Notes: generated by a model not told the origin, from the sequence alone. Numbered from the stretch's first letter, positions 1-12,179 are shown. The stretch is 64,000 nt of DNA from Vitellaria paradoxa (GCA_019916065.1 CM034233.1:6454516-6518515); one strand, 5' to 3'. Translations and numbers: made by a program.

Positions 1-3000
1 AAAAACAAACTATGTTTTGAAACGGTTAATCACCTCCTGGAAAGAACAGCATCCTGATCTTGCTCAGGAATTTTCATATGCTGAAACACCAAGAAGTTCC
101 ATTGGCACTCCCTCTTCAAAAGAATTTCCTTCAGAGTCATCTCCATGTAGAACATTCAGTGCGTCCAGTCATAAAAACAGGAATGAATATATTAATAATA
201 GGAACAGAAGATTTATGCAAGCTGCAGTGCCAATGTCGCCAACCAGTGTGATATCTCAAGCTGCTCTTGAAACAGTATTCAATGGGTTAAAACCTTATAT
301 TTCATGCCTCTGCACTTCCGAGGACTTGCGAGAATGTGAAGCAGCGGTGTTGACAATTGCGAGGATATGGAAGGACTCAAAAACTGATCCGGGGCTTCAT
401 TCTTATTTATCTAATCCAACAATAATAAATGGGTTTGTGGAGATACTTTCAGCTTCTCTGGACAGGGAAGTTCTAAGGATGTCAGTTTGCATCCTCTCTG
501 AACTGATATTTACAGATGATAGTATTGGTGACATTCTTAAAAGTGTAGATTCTGATTTTGGTTGTTTGGCTGCTCTGCTAAAAAATGGTTTAGCTGAGGC
601 GGCTGTCCTTATATGCCTGCTGAGGCCAGCATTCTCTCAGCTTTCAGCTCATGATCTTATGCCCTCTCTTGTCCAACTTGTTCAAACTAAAAATCATGAG
701 ACAGATGATCTTCATTTAGTAATGGAGCCCAAGGATGCTGCTATAGCAATGCTGGAGCAGTTGTTGATGGGAGGGGATGAGAACAGCAGGTCTCTCAATG
801 CTATCAATTTTATATCTGCAAACGGGATTCCATCCTTAATTACGTGCCTGAATCAGGTAGAAGGAAGGCAGTCCATTATATCCATACTATTGTGCTGTAT
901 TTATGCTGACAAGGGTTGCAAGAACTTGATTGCAAGCAGAATTGAGTTGTCTCCTGTTCTTGAATTATTTTATGCTGGAGATGATAGCGCCAGAGGCATA
1001 TGTATAGATTTTCTCTCTGAATTAGTTCAGTTGAACAGGTATATTTTTTCAATTAACTTTACATGTCCTATTTTCACTTTTTCTTTAGCTAGATCCTTGG
1101 TATGAAAATATGTATTTTTTTTTTTCATTTGGTTTTTGGGGAAGCAAACCCAAGGCATTGTTGGTTGGGCATTTCAAAAGTGTTGCTTTTGAAACTACAT
1201 CTCATACTCTATACTAGTATACTACCATCATAATCTTGTTTTTGTCAATGGGGTTCTCAACATGTTCCAATAGCAACTTTATTTATTTATTTATTTATTT
1301 CTAGACTTCTAAGATCAGTCTTACCATGGTGGAGTTGTTTTTTATATGCTAGTCTTTGCACACATGTTGGAACATACTTATTCTTTATTTACATGCTTAT
1401 ACATCTTCAAATTTACCCAACTTTGTTCCATGCTTATAACAAGGATACAGAAGTTTACTTACACCCATCCCCTCCCCCTCACCCCAACCAAAAAAATAAA
1501 AATAAAAATAAAAAAGATTGAAGTTTACTTTTGGTGCTCAGGAGAACATTCTGCAACCGGGTCCTGCAAATAATTAAGGATGAAGGGGCATTTAGTACCA
1601 TGCACACCTTGCTTGTATATCTACAGATGGCTCCAATGGAACAGCAACCTGCTACTGCTTCACTTCTTCTTCAGCTTGATCTCTTGGTTTGCCCTATTGA
1701 TTCTTAAACAATCAGAACAATTAGAGATAGTAAACTGATGTATTATAAATCACTGTACCATCCAAATCACCAGTTTCTACAATTTTGATTTCCCAGGTTG
1801 AGCCTCGAAAGATGAGCATTTACAGGGAAGATGCCATAGATGCACTAGTTGATGCACTTCGCAATAAGGACTTTCCCAATTATCAAATCATGGCACTTGA
1901 TGCCTTATTATCTCTTTCTGGACGTCTTACTCCCTCAGGGAAGTCCTGTATTGAAGTATGGTTACTCAAAATTGCAGGGTTTGATCAACAGTACAATGCT
2001 TTGATGAAGACAGAGAGGTCTAAAACACATGAAAATGAATTGACAGAGACAATGGTATTTTTATATGTATTATTCAAATTGTTTATAACATTTCTTTAAG
2101 CTGCATAGCCTTCATAAGTCTATGTTTGTGTTGCATATAGGAAGAGGAAGAGAAAGCTGCTAGTTCTTGGGAGAAGAGGGTAGCTTTTGTGCTCTGCAAC
2201 CATGAAAAGGGCTCTGTTTTTAAAGCTTTGGGAGATTGTCTCAAGAGTAGTTCCATAGAGATGGCAAAATCAAGCCTTATTTTTGCCACATGGCTTATAC
2301 ACATGCTTTACAGTCTGCCTGATGCTGGTATAAGAGATCCTGCTCGGAAGTCTTTGCTTGACCAGTTTATAAATGTGCTCCAATCATCAAAAAACCTTGA
2401 GGAGAAGATATTGGCAACCCTGGCTTTGAAAAACTTTGTTTCTGATCCAGGTTATCCACCTTAGAGCTAATGAATGTAAATGAAATTTATGCTTTAACAT
2501 ATGTTTGTATGTAATTCATAACACAGACTTTCATTTCCCCAAGGTGCACTGAATGAAGTGGGGGTATACGCCAAATATGTGTACAAAACCTTGAGAAAGC
2601 TTAAAAAAAATTCCAAGATGGTCAATGATATATTGAAAGCATTGATAAACTTGCCTTCTGTCAATGTGGTGAGTTTGTGACCTTGCAATCCAATGAGTTT
2701 GAACAATGAAAGTAGACATATAACTAAGAACTCTTAATTCTTTTGTATTTCAGATGGATCTGTGGGGTTGTGTTGAAGCTGCTGAATTAGATTCATGCAC
2801 AAATGGTGAGGTTCTGTCTCTGCTTCATCTGAAGGGCCGTCTAATCAGCAGTCATTCTGATGGAACCATAAAGGTGCGGACCTACCAAAACAAATATGCT
2901 TGGTGCCTCTCTCTCCCTCTCCCTCTCCCACTTTCACAGACACAAACACATACAAATGCATACCTAAACATAAACACATGAATAACTGTTTCTGTTTGGT

Positions 3001-5389
3001 TTCAAGCATGCTTGCGTAATTTTTTGTTTCCTCTTATATCTGTTGCTAATTATTACCTTTTCCAACTGGTAATAATTTTTCTTGCATTTAGGTGTGGGAT
3101 GCAAGTAAGAGAGTGCCGCGGTTGATTCAAGTAGTTCGTGAGCACACCAAAGCTGTCACATGCCTTTATGTTCCATTGTCACATGACAAACTGTACAGTG
3201 GTTCCTTAGACAAAACAATTCGGGTAAATCGTGTCATGTCTGCAAACCAGATTTTTATGTTATAAATGAATAAGAGAAATCCAAGAAAGCAATTCACTAG
3301 TTTGAACATAATAGAAATGAAAAGGCATTAGCCTTATATTTTCAGCCTTTTGCTGTCTTCATTTGACTTGGTGTGGGGATTACATTCGAGGAAGGGGGTT
3401 AGTGACTGAAAAGTGAAAACTGATAAAGATATGCCCCCATAATTCATAGTACTCTACTCTGCAAAAACTGCCTTTCTTGACAACATTATGCTTGAATTAA
3501 GTTTCTTTTCGTGAACTGTTGGCTGCAGTGAAAGAAAAAATTTTATTCAGTTGTGTTCAAAATATTGTTACCATCACCTTACTATATTTCCATTTAATCT
3601 AAACATGCAATTATTTTATGGGAAGTAATTTATTACCTTCCTGTAATTCCTGTGGAAATGAGAAAGTCGGCCAAAGTTGAGGTCATGCAATTGTCTATTT
3701 TTAGAACTGTATTTATTTATTTCCAACACAAAGGGGAAGTGTTTTAATTACTTAATATGTCAAATCAGCATCAATGAACATTAAAGCACTATTTTTTCTT
3801 TTCCTTTTTATTTTTCCATTTGCAGGTTTGGGCAATCAAACAAGAAGAAATTCACTGTCTTCAGGTTCATGATGTGAAAGAGGCAGTGCATGAGTTGGTA
3901 GCAAATGCAAATGTTGCATGCTTTTCCTCCCAAGGAACAGGAGTCAAGGTAAGCATCCTTAAATTTTTTCAGCAAGTAATATGCAGTTCATACGACATAA
4001 TGATTTGTTGAACAATCTGTTGTGCTGCTTGTGCAGATATATAATTGGACTGGGGTCCCAAAGCATATAAACTTCGGTAAAAACGTCAAATGCCTCGCGA
4101 TGACTGGCAGTAAGCTGTATTGCGGCTGCACTAGTTACAGTATTCAGGTTAACATTCTCTGAACACTGCTTTCATTTGCTTTGTTTGACCCTGCATTTAA
4201 AGATGTCCACAAGATACCCCTCTGCCTGAACTTTCCAAACTACCAAGAGTTTCAAAACCATACATTCTTTGGTACTACTAACGAAACATTTTAGAATATT
4301 CTCTCCAGTCCTGAAATTTAGAAAAAAATTGGCAGGAGGTGGATCTGTCCAAATACACGTCTACCACATTTTACTCCGGTGCAAGAAAATTGTTAGGGAA
4401 ACAAAGAGTACAGTCTTTACATATTTATAATGGTCTTCTCTTTGCCGGTGGTTCTTCAGTTGATGGCACAGCAGGGAAGGTATTGAATTGTCATTGCAGG
4501 CTTGCTGCAATCATTCCCCCCCAAATTATATATATATATTTGAAGTTTGATTCTTGTTGCAAAAATCTGCATGACAGGTTTTCTCTCTCTCCACCAAGGA
4601 AGTGATCGGGTCACTCTTGACAGGAAATGATATTTGCCACATAGCTGTTAACAATGACTTGATATTTACAGCCACAAAATCTGGGATTATTGAGGTGTGG
4701 TCGAAAGAGAGACTCAATAGAATTGTTTCCATCAAAATGGGTGTTGGTGGTCATGCAAAAATCACATCCTTCACGTCAGATTCAGATGGAGAGATGCTTT
4801 TTGCTGGATCCTCAGAGGGCAAAATCCAGGTTAGAATGTAATCTGTACTTTGACAAGATACAGATACTGAAAAGGAATGTTTTAGGAAGTCAACTTGTCA
4901 ACTTAGGTGCATAATTCTTCTTTCAAACGATGTGGCAGAGTAGTGACAATTTTGAAAGTATTTGGCTTCTGAGTAGATATGGATTTTTAATGAACGGATT
5001 TAAAGTTAAGTTTAAAAAAATATAAGAGACTTCGATTAGCAAATGTTGTTTTGTAAAAGATCTTTGTACATCTAAAAATCCTTACTTAGCATAGCTTAGT
5101 GGGTTTTAAATAACTATTTTTTTTCATATTTTTTTCAAATACATTATAAGCCGTAGTATTAAGCCTAATCAAATTCAGTTAGAAATCCATATTGAAAATA
5201 TCAAATCTATATATGAGTTATTCTGCTTCAATGATTAGTGTCAAATTATTTCATTTTAAATGTATATATTCAAGTACAATGTCAAGAAAACTCTATATCG
5301 ATGGTCAATCCGTGCATCACATACTAAATCTTAGTGAAAATTACTAATACCCTCTTTATTACTGGTTGCAGGTGTGGGGTTTGGATTGA
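1..5389 (+). CDS. LIN: LIN/CERBERUS-like U-box, ARM and WD40 E3 ubiquitin ligase (3' part, 924 residues)
   Basis: Exons: <1-1038, 1542-1686, 1797-2054, 2141-2450, 2544-2668, 2754-2873, 3092-3223, 3826-3948, 4037-4147, 4336-4479, 4578-4829, 5372-5389. Joined they give 924 residues plus TGA with no break; all introns are GT..AG. The frame is open to the window edge and begins KTNYVLKRLITSW, the typical tail of a U-box, so the N-terminal part and most of the U-box lie outside. The middle (about 80-600) is an alpha-helical ARM-like region. From about residue 625 there are WD40 blades, seen as GTIKVWD, DKTIRVWA, GVKIYNW, GIIEVWS and a final GKIQVWGLD. In legumes this family (LIN/CERBERUS) is needed for rhizobial infection and mycorrhiza; many non-legumes carry orthologues named LIN-1 or LIN-2. 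The family call is strong; a symbiotic role here is only inference. Confidence 0.9.
2911..2938. repeat. CT-rich microsatellite in a LIN intron
   Basis: Interrupted CT and CCCT repeats just after exon 6 of the LIN gene, followed by a CACA-rich stretch. Low-complexity intron sequence with no sign of function. Confidence 0.6.
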
Positions 5390-5820
5390 GGTTTTGTAAC
5401 ATAAAGATGAGAATTATCTATTATTTCCTGTAAAATAATCATTTTTTTTTCCCTTTTGTCCTGCTAGTCTAAGAAAATTTGTTGATGCGAGGGAAAAATA
5501 ATAGCAAATTAAATGTTGGAGTTGCAAATACACTCTGTACCGGCCCAATGACTGCGCAGGTGACTCAGATGGCTTCATTTATTTTTATCTGTATTATAAT
5601 TCAGAGTTTTGTTTTGTTTCTTTTTTTGTTTTTTTGTTTTTTTTTTTGTCGTTTTTTAATCTATCTCGACTGGAACTTCTCTTGAGAAAAGAGACACTGG
5701 GTGGTTCTTTCGTTATTAGAGGAAAGTTACAAGAAAAAAGATTGACTAGTTCATTAAGATATTGGTAATTAATAATTCTATTAATGAAAAAAAACAGTAA
5801 ATCCTAAATATCACACTACA

Positions 5821-5903
5821 TCCAGAGCCAGCATTAAGAAATGAATCGAGTTTGTTTTTATCCTTTTTACATATGAAAGTGATCATCCTATATAGCATAT
5901 TAC
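5821..5903. repeat. Direct repeat, copy 1 (uninterrupted)
   Basis: About 64 bases starting TCCAGAGCCAGCATTAAG, followed directly by CATCCTATATAGCATATTAC. Both blocks recur about 592 bases downstream, where they are separated. Confidence 0.75.
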
Positions 5904-6412
5904 AAGTGCGCAGGATAAATACTAATGTATATTAAATACAACAAAAAAGAGAGTGTTACCTTAACCAGACTGCAAGCTCCTTATATTAACTGAAAGCTTT
6001 ATTACAGGGAGAAGTTTAGAAACAAAGAGTAATCAAAGTGAAGCGTGTTTGGATTTTGAAGTGTTTTGAATCCGATTACAGGACAAACATAAAATACAAA
6101 AAAATCTATATTCTTGCAAGTGGTGTGTGCTGAAAAAGTGCAGTTGATCGGTCAGCCTACTTAGATGGCAAAGTTCTGTAAACTTTAAGAAAGGTGTTAA
6201 AAGTTTTATTTTTTAAGACAGGTAACTTATTTTCAGAGCCTTTTAGGTCTTCAAGACAGGATAAGGAATCATAACACATGAACGGTTACCTTTGGGTGCG
6301 ATTCCTCACGATTCCTTCGCATGGTCATTTTATTTTTTATTTTGCTTTGTTTTTACCCTTTTTTCTCAAGACAACAATTGCTGCTTCATTCAAATTTTGA
6401 GCTCCTATTATA

Positions 6413-6560
6413 TCCAGAGCCAGCATTAAGAAATGAATCCAGTTTGTTTTTATCCTTTTTTCAAATGAAAGTGATCAAAATTGATTGAAGTTTGTATAAT
6501 TGTTTCACTATTGTACCTTTGTTGTCCTATCATGTCCTATCATCCTATATAGCATATTAC
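6413..6560. repeat. Direct repeat, copy 2 (split by about 63 bases)
   Basis: Block 1 recurs at 6413-6477 with few mismatches and block 2 (CATCCTATATAGCATATTAC) at 6541-6560, identical to copy 1. The intervening 6478-6540 is absent from copy 1, so it is either an insertion here or a deletion there. Confidence 0.75.
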
Positions 6561-8459
6561 GACTGGCGTTATGTGTACATATATATATATATATATACAT
6601 TTATATAGCGTTTCATATTTTTGTAGTGGTAAAAATGACAAAATGTAATATACGTGAGAACTAAGAGAAAATCGAATATTATAAAATTAAAAAATTCATT
6701 ATTGAAAAATTAATCAAAATGATGCGAATAATTTATGAAGTGCTTTTTAATTTCACATTACCTTACCATTCTATTACATTTTTTTTTAAATTTTTAGTAG
6801 AATGATATTTATCAAACTGGAAAAATAAAAATGAAATATTTTTTAACGGAAAGGAAAAAAAGCGCGGTGAGAAGTGGGCCAGGGGACCCATTCTGTGCCA
6901 GGTGTTAGCAGGCGGCATTCACTCTCGGCCGTTAAAACCGTGAACCCTGCGCGGTGAGTTGAAAAACCAAAATCGGCAAACGAATGCAGATGCGATCCTG
7001 ACAAAAGTGGTGCCGTCATAGGACCCACCCAGATCCCCGTTTGTTCTCTCCGAGCGGTTAAAACGTGTCCCTGTCGTCGTTGTCACCCCCTTAACATGGA
7101 TGACACTCCTCAATACACATCCCATTTTCCCTCTTTCTCTCTCTACATTTTTCTCCCCTCTGATTCATATATCAGAAATTGAATCTCATCCAACAATCCG
7201 GAAAACACAATGAGAGAGATCTTGCACATTCAAGGGGGTCAATGCGGCAACCAAATTGGCTCCAAGTTTTGGGAAGTGATCTGCCACGAGCATGGCATTG
7301 AACTCGACGGCAGGCACAAGACCGACGGAGAAATCTCCGATTTCCAACTGGAGAGGATCAATGTCTACTTCAATGAAGCCGCCGGCGGACGCTACGTCCC
7401 CAGGTCTGTCCTCATGGATCTCGAACCAGGCACCATGGACAGTATCAGATCGGGGCCCTACGGCCAAATCTTTCGCCCTGATAACTTCGTGTTTGGACAG
7501 TCCGGGGCCGGCAACAACTGGGCCAAAGGTCACTACACCGGGGGCGCTGAGTTGATCGATGCCGTTCTCGATGTCCTTCGTAAGGAGGCTGAGAATTGTG
7601 ATTGTATGCAAGGTAACTTATCATTATCCATGTCACATACATGCATGTCTGTATATACATATATATATATATGTGTGTGTGTGTGTCTATTGGTATGCAT
7701 GCACATAAATAAAATCGTATTTGTTTATTATTTATGTAGATCGGGGTTTATTTTTTATTTTTTTTATTTTATTTTTTGGGGGTCGGGTTTTTAGACTATC
7801 ATTATCCAATTGTACAGTCTGCTATGTTGTAATGTTTGGAAGGGGAATGTTCGAAACAAATGTGATTTACTTTTACGTAAGATAATGAGATTTCCAGAAC
7901 AATAACTTTGCCGCTTAATTTCTGTATTAGCATATCATTTATGATATCATATTTATAGGACGTTGGTGATCCGCTAATATCAATAAGGAATTAGTTGTAT
8001 TATCATTTGAAAATATTTTATTTTATTTTAAGATTTGGCAAGTTTGTAGCATCTGGGGCCCCAGAAAGATCATCAATCGGCTATTTAGAGATGAGAATAT
8101 AAATTAAAAAAAAAAAATACAACCCCCAGTTGGAGACATAAAATTATCAGAAGACGTATTTTTCCAATATCTGATTATTTTGGTTGTGATATCGATCGCA
8201 TTAAGAAAAAAGATTTCGTTTAACAAATTGAATGAGCATAATTAATTAGAGGTATATGAGGTTTAGTTTTAAGGTAATAAAATATCTATTTATTTTTCAT
8301 TTTTAATAAATATCTATTTATTTCTTTTTCATTTTCTAACCATACCAAAAAATAAAATAGATTAAACATTTTTATTTTATTTTGCTTTTCCAATATTTTG
8401 CTTTTTTTTTTCCTTTACTTTCTTTTTATAGACTCAATGAGGGTGAAAAATAAAAAATA

Positions 8460-9375
8460 TATGGAGAAAATCTCATAAACAAACACACAAAAGCCTGAAA
8501 ATCAATCCACTATAAAATTGAAGATTATAAGAGTTTACCGTATATGACTCAACTCGACACCCGTCTTAGTTTAAGTACCTCTTATTTGCTAGAACCCGCA
8601 ACGAATCTTCTCCCATGCGATTGACTTTGTTCTTGAACCCGAATGACACCTTCTAAAACTAGAGACGTTTTTTATTCTTCAAACCCGTGAAGTAACGATT
8701 GAATGTTGTTCTTTATATATCTCTACTTTTGATTGCCTCTACTGCTATATGTTTTCTTTTTTTTCAAAAAATGATGACACTAAGTCTAGCAGAAGATGTG
8801 ATATTTATATTCGCTCCACCCGTTTCCCATATGGAAACAAAATTAGAATAAAATATGCCAAAAATCTTCTTTTCATTTCAATTTTTGCATTGAGGAACAA
8901 CTTGATCAACACAAGACTCAATACGAAAATTTATAAACGTCTACGCTTAATGACTTGCAATTGTCACATCTAAAAAATTAAACCTTACAAAGGAAAATAA
9001 AAATAAAATGAAGAAGGAACACTATATTTAGAACATGAATTTGTGAAAGAAAAGAATAGTAACAGAAAAATAAAATGACTAATTTTAGTTATTTTTAATG
9101 CTCAACCAAGTAAAAATTAAAATCATCTTTTGAGGTTTTAGGGACAATATACATGGAAGGTTTTCGACTCATGTGGAATACACAAACATAAAGGATCTGT
9201 TTGGCAACTTCATTAGCTATATCTGTAGTATTCAAGCCCAAGAAGCATATCAGTTTGTGCTTTTCAGCTAATCAGAATCATTGCTGTTGCACTTGCTGGT
9301 AACTAACTATAAATGGTGGCTGTCTGTTAAATGGTATACCTTCTGATATTGGTGTTTCACTTGTTTGCATGCCAG
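8460..9375. other. Second half of tubulin intron 1
   Basis: AT-rich with a less biased block at about 8510-8980. An open frame at 8749-8973 has no recognisable product. It may be an old transposon insertion, but I see no terminal repeats or coding motifs. Confidence 0.3.
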
Positions 9376-9542
9376 GTTTCCAGGTTTGTCATTCACTCGG
9401 AGGCGGCACCGGCTCAGGCATGGGAACCCTTTTGATCTCAAAGATAAGGGAGGAATACCCAGACAGAATGATGCTGACATTCTCTGTTTTCCCTTCACCA
9501 AAAGTATCTGACACAGTTGTTGAACCCTACAACGCCACCATC

Positions 9543-9545
9543 TAA
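9543..9545 (+). other. Premature TAA codon in beta-tubulin exon 2
   Basis: The frame reads AACGCCACCATC then TAA then GTGCACCAG. Beta-tubulins have serine at this position. It is the only disabling change seen in the gene. Confidence 0.85.
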
Positions 9546-10417
9546 GTGCACCAGTTGGTAGAAAATGGAGATGAATGCATGGTCCTTGACAATGAGGCAC
9601 TCTATGACATATGCTTTAGGACATTAAAGCTCAGCAACCCAAGCTGTGAGTTCTATTGCGTAGTTAATACTAATTGTATGTTAATTATCAAACAAGGCCT
9701 TCACAGTGGATAACTAAAGAGAGATTATTATTTCTTGCAGTTGGTGATCTGAACCACTTGATATCTGCAACAATGAGTGGGGTAACTTGCTGCCTGAGGT
9801 TTCCCGGCCAGCTGAACTCTGACCTGAGAAAGCTGGCGGTTAACCTAATCCCATTCCCACGTCTCCATTTCTTCATGGTGGGTTTTGCACCGCTTACTTC
9901 TCGTAGCTCCCAGCAGTATGCCTCCCTCTCTGTGCCGGAACTGACACAGCAAATGTGGGATGCAAAGAACATGATGTGCGCTGCTGACCCTCGCCATGGG
10001 CGTTACCTCACAGCCTCAGCCATGTTCAGGGGAAAGATGAGCACCAAGGAGGTAGATGAGCAGATGATCAATGTGCAGAACAAGAACTCGTCATACTTTG
10101 TGGAGTGGATTCCCAACAACGTGAAGTCAAGCGTCTGTGATATTCCACCAACAGGGCTGAAGATGGCGATATTCATGGGGAACTCAACTTCGATCCAAGA
10201 GATGTTCAGGAGAGTGAGCGAGCAGTTCACGGCCATGTTTAGGAGGAAGGCCTTCTTGCACTGGTACACTGGCGAGGGGATGGATGAGATGGAGTTCACC
10301 GAGGCAGAGAGTAACATGAATGATTTGGTGGCCGAGTACCAGCAATACCAGGATGCCACTGCTGATGTTGATGGAGATCTGTATGACGAGGGTCTGGAAG
10401 AGAATTATGAGACCTAA

Positions 10418-11121
10418 GGCGTCCTGAGAAGACTCTGCAGGCAATTACAGCAGAAACAAATGCAGAATTTTATGGAATTCACTGCCTTGTATTTGTTCTG
10501 CTCTTATTAATCCTTTCATTTCAAAACTTTCAGCTCTCTGTTCTATTTATTTCCCCAACGAGAAACCTCCAACGCATAAGGGTTTTTTTTAATGAAGTGG
10601 AACTGACAAAATTAGTGAACTAAACAAATGGAGGCATTAACATGCTAATTAAAATGGGTCCATGCGACCGAGTTAACATCTTGGTGTCGGAATGATTTGA
10701 TCGATGCTCCATTTTGTATAACAAACTTTATGTTTATGTACGATTTTTTTTCCTGAAATTTATTTTTTTATTTAATAATTTTTTAACATATTAATTCTTA
10801 TTAAAATGTAAAAAACAATACTTAAATATGGATGAAAATTGACTCTAATTTTTTGTTTTGAGAGACATACTTGCATTATTTAAGAAAAAATATAATAACA
10901 ATACAGTGTTATTTTTTACATAAAATAAACAAAAAAAAATAAATATGTATAATATTTTCCAAATCAAACATTATTTTAATGTTGCCAGACATTGCTTTCC
11001 AATTAAAAAAAAAAGAAAAAAAATCGATTTAGACGTAAAAATGAGAAAAACAAAATCATTCAAAGAAGAGAAATCAATCAGGATATCCTATGAATGAAAT
11101 ATATATATATATATATACATA
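10418..11121. other. Tubulin 3' UTR and AT-rich spacer
   Basis: Probable tubulin 3' UTR to about 10550, then AT-rich DNA with A and T runs and an (AT) microsatellite at 11100-11118. No gene seen. Confidence 0.5.
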
Positions 11122-11225
11122 TTGTGCATCAGAGTCATGGAAGTGTGATGAACGAACATTGCTCGCCATATCTATAAATTCGAGCTTCTCATAATCCAAA
11201 ATTAGAAGCCTCGTCATTTGCACAA
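11122..11225 (-). ncRNA. Candidate box C/D snoRNA
   Basis: On the minus strand TTGTGCA (11219-11225) and TGCACAA (11122-11128) form a perfect 7-bp terminal stem. One base inside the 5' stem is ATGACGA (11211-11217), a C box with one change from RTGATGA that keeps both GA pairs of the kink-turn. CTGA (11129-11132), a perfect D box, abuts the 3' stem. Total length is 104 nt, normal for plant C/D snoRNAs. A telo-box, TATA box and several site II motifs lie upstream on the same strand, the usual promoter set of plant snoRNA and ribosomal-protein genes. I could not identify a clear internal C'/D' pair or the rRNA target of the guide 5' of the D box. A chance stem is possible. Confidence 0.42.
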
Positions 11226-11438
11226 CCCTATTCAGTATTGATTGCTTCAAACCCAACACAGTAAACAAAGACAAAGAAGAGAGAGAGAGAGACATCAGAA
11301 TTATAATTGATCGGCTTGTGAGTTTTTGATTGCTTAAAAACCCAATTATAAACAAAGAGGAGAGAGGAACAGCAAAGTAAGGAACTGGAATTGCAATTCG
11401 GATTCCAAATTGCAGATAAAGAGTTGGGCGTCTTCACC

Positions 11439-11471
11439 TTTTTTATAGTCGAAAGCCGAAACCCTAGGGTT
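11439..11471 (-). promoter_or_regulatory. TATA box (11439-11447) with telo-box palindrome (11460-11471)
   Basis: Minus strand TATAAAAAA lies 8 to 30 bases downstream of AACCCTAGGGTT, a perfect palindrome holding the telo-box AAACCCTA in both directions. Pyrimidine-rich leader follows toward lower coordinates. This arrangement is typical of plant translation-related and snoRNA genes. No protein exon was recognised downstream, so the snoRNA candidate is the best client. Confidence 0.5.
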
Positions 11472-11554
11472 AATCTAACTTGCCTTAGATATGTGAAATT
11501 ACCATCTGAGAACGGTTATAGAGGATGAGGGGCCCCCTGCTCTCCTACATGTCA

Positions 11555-11677
11555 TGGGCTTAAACGTCAAAGGGAAAGAGAAAAAGGGCAACAGATCATG
11601 GTTTCAGTTCTTTTGGAAAATTTAAAGCCCTGACAATGGTGTGGGCTGGGCTACTGGTTAAGAATGGACCAAGCCCA
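11555..11677. promoter_or_regulatory. Cluster of site II (TGGGCT/AGCCCA) motifs
   Basis: TGGGCT at 11555-11560, 11642-11647 and 11647-11652, and AGCCCA at 11672-11677. In plants these TCP-binding motifs pair with telo-boxes in promoters of ribosomal protein and snoRNA genes. They lie 110-230 bases upstream of the TATA box at 11439-11447. Confidence 0.45.
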
Positions 11678-12179
11678 CCCATTTAGTTTTGCTCTTCCTC
11701 TCCTCAGCCGAACTAGCCATTTCTCCCCTTTTTAAGTTATGTTTGTTATCGTGTATTTTTACTCGTGTTTGGTTTGGAAGAGTAATATTTACAGTTAAAT
11801 TTCTAACTTTTTATTTGTGTTTGACTTGAGAGAGTAATATTTATATTAGGACAAAATAAATAAATAAAAAAACTCAGTTAAGTTTATAACCGGGGGGGGG
11901 GGGGGCTAGGGTGAAATCTGCTTTAATTATGTAATTGTAAATATTGTGCCTATAACTTATAATTTTAATACACTATTAATGTAATGACTTTTTTAAATAA
12001 GTCGTACACAATAACATAATAAGTCATCATTTTAAATTTAACAAAACATGAAGATTTAGACACGTATCATACTTTCAAGTCCATTTGTGCAAGTATTATT
12101 TATATAGACAGTGTGTCAAATTTAAATTTGTAATATTTGCTACTTAAATTTTTAACTCCACGTTGAATCCACCTTTAAG

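Larger units (their letters stand above)
5390..7209. other. Intergenic region between LIN and tubulin genes
   Basis: Holds the 3' flank of LIN, a long T/G-rich run at 5590-5660, and a split direct repeat (5821-5903 against 6413-6560). From about 6850 to 7200 the DNA becomes GC-richer, with a TGGGCC site II type motif at 6875-6880 and a CT-rich leader near 7130-7160; this is probably the tubulin promoter and 5' UTR. ORFs on the minus strand at 6843-7125 look like chance frames in this promoter. No other gene seen. Confidence 0.6.
7210..10417 (+). pseudogene. Beta-tubulin gene with one in-frame stop (TAA) at codon 191
   Basis: Exons 7210-7612, 9376-9645 and 9741-10417 total 1350 bases (449 sense positions plus stop), with clean GT..AG introns of 1763 and 95 bases. 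The start MREI is the family's conserved N-terminus, which in animals directs tubulin mRNA autoregulation. The nucleotide-binding loop GGGTGSGMG lies at about 143-151. Within an otherwise perfectly conserved stretch ([15 protein letters not shown]) a TAA at 9543-9545 replaces a serine codon; one base (TCA to TAA) explains it. No other stop or frameshift follows for 258 codons. Unusual features: three extra residues in the loop after HGIEL, a one-residue deletion near KMA-FMGNS, and an atypical acidic tail ending NYET. If the base is real the product stops at residue 190 and cannot form a tubulin dimer. A sequencing error or a segregating allele remains possible. Confidence 0.85.

Noticed and set aside
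9688..10444. Minus-strand open frames opposite tubulin exon 3
   Set aside because: Shadows of the conserved tubulin frame; no recognisable protein.
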